Positions 58,046-64,000 of a stretch of DNA of 64,000 nt are shown piece by piece. The translations under genes and the position numbers were made by a program. This DNA is from Castor canadensis (lineage: Eukaryota > Chordata > Mammalia > Rodentia > Castoridae), in assembly GCF_047511655.1 (NCBI RefSeq), contig NC_133405.1, forward strand, positions 93,409,598-93,473,597, read 5' to 3'. The notes beneath the pieces are model-generated. The model saw nothing but the letters and a program-made list of their open reading frames with translations, had not been told where the DNA came from and did no database searches. Positions within the stretch are counted from its first letter, which is position 1; each line of letters begins with the position of its first letter.

Positions 58046-59880
58046 AATAGTCCTGGCTCTGGAGAGGGAACCTGACTGTCACACATTCTCCAAGTGTGCC
58101 TGAGTATCCTACAGAGGGTTCTAATCTTGCTTACCTCTGTCTTCAATTTTTTTTTCATCACAATCAGACCCAGAGTCTAGCACCTACTAGATTGTACCTT
58201 GAATTATTAACAGTTTGGGATGAAAGTAACAAAAGTCAAGAAATATGTAAATATTTTTGTATCTTTAAGATTATTTTGTATCTTTAAACTCATTCAATAG
58301 TTTTTCAAATACAGTGTTACTGCCTATTAGTCTTGCTTTTAAAAGCACAGGTCTAGGATTCAGGTGTCCTAGTCTTAAATTCTGAGCCTTTTGTTTGCTG
58401 AATATATAATCTTGAGCTGATTGTTTAGCCTCATTTTTACAATGCCACAAAAATGCCTCTGTTATAAGGTTACAATTCAGAGTGACAGTCTATGTGAAAG
58501 TGCATACCACAAAGTAAATTTACAACAAATTTATCTCTTATAATATTTCCTAAGCATCAACTTGAATCGATTATTGTGACAGAGGTTAGGTTTTGGTGGC
58601 CATGGTTGTTTAAGTGTGAATAAAGTCATCTACCTATTTGGGTGATCAACTCATCCCAGTTTCCCAGAAACTTGCCTGGTTTTAGCGCTGAAAGTCACAT
58701 ACCCTGGGCAAACCAGGATGATTGGCAATCCTACCCAGAATCTACATCTCCAGGTGAAATTGGAGTTCACAAATCTTTCCACGTCTACAATTCTATATGG
58801 AATGATCTCTATTATGATAATAAATTTAAAGACACATAAAATCTGCCAATATGTTTCATTAAAGAATGAAAGAGAAAAACTGCTGAGGCATATAGGGAGA
58901 TCAGGAATTTGGTATATTTAAGGCATGGGAGGATTAAAGAAGTGTGTTATTTTATTAAGGCAGGTATTACTAAAATGTGTAAAGATGAGTATTTTTCTAT
59001 CATCTATCATGACTAATTTAATTTTAAGTATCTTTCATGTATCCACATTAGCCACACAGGCAAAAACTTTAACCACAACTTCTCTGCTTTGCTTGAATGT
59101 ATTGCTTCTCTCAGAATGCAAAATAATGGACGTCTGTCTGTAATAATGGGATTGTCACAACGCAATGTCTTACTTCACAAAGCTTACTCTACTGTCTTTC
59201 CTAAGAGGCTGTCATCAGAGAGTTTTCAGAGACTTTTTCATTATCTCCTAGGTACTGAAAAGTAGAACGCTCTCTCCGTTATCCCTATGACAATGGAGCT
59301 GCAGACCATAAACTTAGCTGAATTCTAGAGTTGATTTCAGACAGAGGTCTATCTGGCCTCTTCTGTTTTTATGTCATTCTTCTTGGTGTGTAGTACAAGA
59401 ATTATAGTAAGTTGGCACTTTTAGTTACTCTTATTTTCATTGTCTATGTAAGTAATAAAGTTTGTAAATCTAAAAGTAGCTCATTTTATCTATTGCCAAA
59501 TCAGCCAGGTCTTGCCTTAGCCCTGTGTTGTTTTGTGTCTGCTTGACTTTAAGGAGTCTTCTGTTTGGGGGCTCACTGTGTTGACAGTGCTAATAAATTA
59601 GGGACCCATCAAGGACTGGAAGCTGGTTCCTTACCATACTATATCCTATCAATATTTTCTGCAGCTGGATTTTGCATATTCTGGCCCTGGACTGCTATGT
59701 TTTCATCCCTGTGAAGTGTAGCCCACACACAGTCTTTCAGTTCCCAGAAATTTCAGTTTGAGATTTTCAAGAAAGTTTAGGAAAAGTGATCTAGCCTACT
59801 CACCTTAGCTGAGAAATAAGGGAGTAGGGTCTGAGAGGTACACATGGTAGCAGAGAAACCCATTCACATCACAGGGACAT
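58046..59880. other. No recognised feature
   Basis: AT-rich DNA with no long frame. Some segments (around 58640-58740) look like old interspersed DNA but cannot be named. Confidence 0.45.
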
Positions 59881-59884
59881 TGTG

Positions 59885-60430
59885 AGACTATGTTCAATGA
59901 TTGCAAAATGTTTGTGCAAAATAATGGCAAAATGATGACAAGAAACATTTGTATACTTTATGAACCAGTAATTCGACTCTTAATTCCATGCAATACAAAT
60001 GTGTTTATATATGCCTCAGGGAATACCATAGTAACAAGAATATCACAGCAGCATTGTTTTGGAATAGCAGTAAGGAATCCAAATGTCCACTAACAGTAGA
60101 ATGTGCATATGAAATATGATATATAACTGAATACTATAAACCAATGAAAATGAATGACTAATGCTGTATACAACATAGGTGAATTCTCATGTATATAAAG
60201 TTCAAAATGAGAAAAATATTGATCTACGTTGTAGACATAAGGATACCTACCATTGCAATGAAGGGGTAGTGACTAGAAGAGAGAAGGAAGGATCTTGTTG
60301 GATGGTGGTAATGTTTAATTTTTAAAATCTTGGTAATAGTTTAATGGATGTGTTCAGTGTGTGAAAATTTGTCAAGTTGTACATTCATTATTTTGTGTAA
60401 TTTTCCATATGTATATTTATTTAAAAATAG
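59885..60430 (+). mobile_element. Old L1 3' end, plus strand
   Basis: 'gaaccagtaattcgactctt', 'gcagcattgttttggaatag', 'ccaaatgtccactaacagta' and the tail 'gtcaagttgtacattcatta' follow L1 ORF2-end and 3'-UTR order. Confidence 0.7.
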
Positions 60431-60435
60431 CTAAA

Positions 60436-60558
60436 ACTGGGAGCAGCTCTACTTTTAGCTGCTCAGGAGGCTGTGACAGGAGAATTGCTTGAGGCTAGGA
60501 GTTTGAGGCCAGCCTGGGCACCACAGAGAGACCTTATCTCCTTAAAAAACAAACAATA
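60436..60558 (+). mobile_element. B1-like SINE
   Basis: 'agctgctcaggaggctgtga', 'gaggctaggagtttgaggcc' and 'agcctgggcaccacagagag' with an A-rich tail. It sits at the A-rich end of the L1 relic. Confidence 0.88.
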
Positions 60559-60879
60559 AATAATAGCTGAAATGTGTGGAGTATTTATCAAGTGCCTAAG
60601 CAATAATTTGTATTAAGATATCATGTGTATTTCACATCTGTGATGAACAAGAGACTTTATAGACTGGTTTGCATAAATGATCTCATTTCATTTTTAAATT
60701 TCTCCAGGAACTTCAAATCCTACTGCCAATCCTAGTTTTCCAATCCCTAAGACTATTAATTTTTCCCCAAAGTATGTAATATTTTTAGTACCTGTAAGAT
60801 TTAAATTTCTTTATATAGTGTATATAAGGATATATATTCTTCAGGAAGAATGCACACGTGAGGGCTAAGCAAGGTTGGG

Positions 60880-61800
60880 ATGTCTATAAATTTTTAAATA
60901 AAACTTTATGAAGGAATAAGTTTAAATTCACAGGGAGTTGCAAAGATAGTACAGAGAATTCTTGTATACCCCTCACCAAATTGTTCCTAATATTGTCATC
61001 TTATAGTGCCATAGTACATTTGTCAAAACTAAACCCAACGTAGGGAAATAGTTCTAAACTCCAGCCTTCCACATTTGTCCACTAATGTGCTTCAGAATCC
61101 AATACAGGATTATGATATATTGTAAAAACTTTTGTAAATGTCACAATGCACCCCCAGCACAACGATATAAAATTAGAATGCAATACAGGATACCACACAG
61201 CATTCAGTAGGCATGTATCCCAGTCTCCTTTCCTCTGTACCAGTTTTCCTTGTTTCTCATGGTCTTTACAGTTTATCATTAATGTATATTAATTGTACAA
61301 AGGGATCTCATTGTGATATGACCTTGACAGTTTTGAGGAGTACTGGACAGTTGTTTGTTAGAATGCTCCTCAATTTAGGTTTACCTGATTTTTGTTTACT
61401 TGATTATATCAGGGTTATGAGATTTTTACATTTTTATCAGGATATACAGTTATCCACATGACATCACTAGTGACGTTAGCTTTGTTCAATTGTTTCAGGT
61501 AGTGTTTGCTAGATTTCTAACTACAAAGTTACCATTTTCGCCTTCCTGGGCTCTGTTCTTTTAGAATGAAGTCACTACATCAAACCCACAATTAAAGTGT
61601 ATGTGTAGAGGGAGTTAAGCTTCACTTCCTGGAAGGGGAAGTATCTGCATATTGTATTTGAAATTCTTCTCTAAGAAAGGCTTGTGTCTTCTCCCACATT
61701 TAGTCATTCATGCAATCATTTCATTTTATCAGTAAGGACATGTGTATGTTTTAAATTTTATTTTACTATGTATATTATTTTATAATCCAATGCTATATTA
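60880..61800. mobile_element. Old L1M-type 3' region relic
   Basis: 'gttaccattttcgccttcct', 'agggagttaagcttcacttc' and 'aagtatctgcatattgtatt' resemble a known old mammalian L1 3'-UTR consensus. Limits and strand are uncertain. Confidence 0.5.
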
Positions 61801-61899
61801 TTTATTTTCTTGCTCACGTTGTTCTACCCTTGGCCATTGGGAGGTCTTGTGGGATCTAGTGTCCTTTTGACATAACTCATCTGTGTTTTTGTTTTTGGG

Positions 61900-63375
61900 G
61901 GGAGCTCTTTAACAACTTTATTGAAATTTAAGTCACATGTCATTCAATTCACCCAATTAAAGTGTATAATCCAACATTTTAGAGCATGTTCACAGAGTTG
62001 TAAAACTATCACCACAATCAATTTTAGAACATTTTCATCATCCAAAATACACTCCATAATCATTAGTACTCATTCTCAATTTCTCTCCCTCTTCCCACCT
62101 ATTGAAAGTGAAAGAACAAGAGACTTTACAGACTGGTTTGCATAAATAATCTCCCCCACCACTTGGCCCCAGGCATTCACTTGTCTACATTTTTGTCTCT
62201 CCATAAATGCCTATTATGTCTGTATGCATTCTGGATTTTCTTCCTTTTTAGTTTGATGTAATTCCATTTGTTTACTATTGCCTCCTTTTGAGGTCATACC
62301 AAAAAAATCACTTCTCAGACCAATATCACAGAGATTTGCACTATGATTTCTTCTAGTAATTTCATGTCTTACATTTAAGTCTTTAACCCATTTTGCATTG
62401 ATTTTTTTCTATATGGTGAGAGATTTGTCTAATTCCATTATTATGCACGTGAATATCCACTTTTCCCAACACCATTTATTGAAGAAACTGCTCTTTCTCC
62501 CATTGTGGGTTCCTGGACCTTGGTCAAAAATCAGTCGACTGTAAAAGTGTGGATTTATTTCTGGGCTTTTTAGTCTGGTTCATTGGTCTATGTTTTTATG
62601 GAAGCACCATGCTATTTTGCTTTCTATAGCTTTGTAGTTTACTTTGAAAGCAGGTGGTGTAATGATTACAGCTTTGTTCAAGATTTATTTGGCTATTTGG
62701 GGTGTTTTGTAGTTCTGTACAATTTTAGGATCATTGTTTCTACTTTTGTAAAGACTGTCTTTTGTATTTTAATAGGGATTGCATTAAATCTATAGGTTGC
62801 TTTGAGTATTATGAACATTTTAACAATATTTAATTCTTCCAGTCTGTGAATGTGAGATATCTATATTCCATTTATTTTGACTTCTTCAATTTCTTTCATC
62901 ACTTTTTATAGTTTTTAGTATAGAGATCTGACACCTCACTGATCAAGTTTATTTTTAAGCATATTAATTTTTGTAGCTTTTGCAAATAGGATTGCCTTTT
63001 AATTTCTTTTTTATATAGTTCACTATTGATGCATATAAATGCTACTGGCTTTTGTATGTTGCTTTTGTATCCTACTACTTTACTCAATTTGTTTATTAGA
63101 TCTGGTAATTTTGGTCAACTCTAAGGTTTTCTTTATATAAGATCATGCTGTCTGCAAACAGGGACAATTTCAATATTCCTTTCCAACTTGGAAGGCTTTT
63201 GTTTCTTTCTCTTGCTTAATTTCTCTGCCTAGGATTTCCAGTACCATGTTGAATTGAAGAAAGTGGACATTCTTGTCTTGTTCCCAATGTCAAAGAAAAG
63301 CTTTTCCCCATTCAGGATGATAGCTGTGGGTTTGTCACTCATGGCCTTTATTGTGTTGAGGTACATTCCTTCATT
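61900..63375 (-). mobile_element. Old L1 relic, minus strand
   Basis: An L1 3' end (61910-62100: 'gagttgtaaaactatcacca') is followed by reversed ORF2 DNA from 62230 on ('caacaccatttattgaagaa', 'catgctgtctgcaaacaggg', the latter the reversed FADD region). Frames are broken. Confidence 0.75.
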
Positions 63376-63377
63376 CA

Positions 63378-64000
63378 TGATATGGTTTGTCCTCCAAAGG
63401 GTCATGTGCTGGAAACATGGTCCCTGATGTAACAGTTTTGAGAGGTGATGGATCTTTAGAGGTCAGGTCTACATTAATTCCTTCCTTTGGAAGGTCTACA
63501 TTAATTCCCACCAAATAGTTTTTTAGGACTGAGTTAGTTCTTATAAGAGCAGATTGTTATGAAGGGAGGCCTCCTCATGCGTGTGACCCCTTCTGCATGT
63601 CTTTGGCTCCCTTCCTGCTTCTATACCATGTTGTATAGAACATCATCAAGGTGATAGCCCCATGCTGCATAGACTCTCCAGCCACCAGAAGCACAAGCCC
63701 AACAAACCCCTCTGCTTTATAAGTTACCCAGACCCAGGAATTTTGTTATAACAACATAACATTGACTGAAACAAAAATTTGGTATTGATCAGTAGGGTGT
63801 GGAAGCAGCTTTGCAATGTGGTAGTGGGCAGAGGTTGGAAGAATTTGGAAGAACAGGCTTTGAAAGGCATGTGTTGCTGTAAATGGAGAATTATGGGAAA
63901 TTATGGTGAGAACTCAGAAGATGAGAAAACTGGGGAAGAGCTAGAGGTGCTTAGAGATTGGCTAAGTAGTTGGACAGTAAAGGCCAGGCTGATGACTGTC
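63378..64000 (+). mobile_element. THE1/MST-like MaLR element, 5' LTR and start of internal part
   Basis: The LTR starts 'tgatatggtttgtcctccaa' and ends near 63773 ('cattgactgaaaca'), with 'gactgagttagttcttataa' and 'ctttataagttacccagacc' in the usual order. The DNA after it ('ggaagcagctttgcaatgtg', 'gcagaggttggaagaatttg') is the start of MaLR internal sequence. The element runs out of the window. Confidence 0.8.

Overview
The window is nuclear DNA from a placental mammal, almost certainly a rodent. It has spliced exons with GT/AG borders, MIR and MaLR relics, heavy LINE-1 (L1) content, and short tRNA-Ala/ID-like and Alu/B1-like SINEs, often joined as dimers. The SINE style (an ID-like unit ending in a 'gttcaaaccccagtacc'-type box B and A-rich tail) suggests the squirrel or beaver/kangaroo-rat side of rodents; I favour Castorimorpha (beaver-like), but this is inference.

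One host protein-coding gene is supported. Four plus-strand exons (4703-4872, 9153-9269, 13150-13321, 14058-14298) encode about 232 residues spanning the end of the VIT region and most of the von Willebrand A domain of ITIH6 (ITIH5L), an inter-alpha-trypsin-inhibitor heavy-chain family member that is X-linked in human. The frames are open, splice phases match, and the metal-binding (MIDAS) residues are present. Exons before and after this segment are not visible: earlier ones should lie left of the window, and nothing recognisable as the next exon is found in the remaining 49.7 kb. Either a very long intron follows or the gene is truncated.

The first 9 kb are partly repeated at 40.66-44.79 kb. 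That second copy carries a decayed ITIH6 exon (41837-42018). Its divergence is patchy: about 95% identity in one block, roughly 70% over the exon, and about 88% over a CCAAT-rich non-coding block.

From 14.3 kb onward the DNA is mainly old transposon sequence: L1 relics (mostly minus strand), MaLR/MLT-like LTRs, an ERV1-like relic, an ERVL-like pol relic, and SINEs. A processed pseudogene of TIPRL lies at about 34.74-36.6 kb. The most striking young feature is a full-length minus-strand L1 (47858-54521) with a perfect 17-bp target-site duplication, an intact ORF1, and an ORF2 broken only by one TGA stop and one homopolymer frameshift. Two very short insertions of the same young family sit at 21.1 and 25.5 kb. 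The window ends inside a THE1/MST-like MaLR element. No tRNA, rRNA, CRISPR array or prokaryote-type operon was found, and I did not find a clearly new biological system. Percent identities are by-eye estimates.
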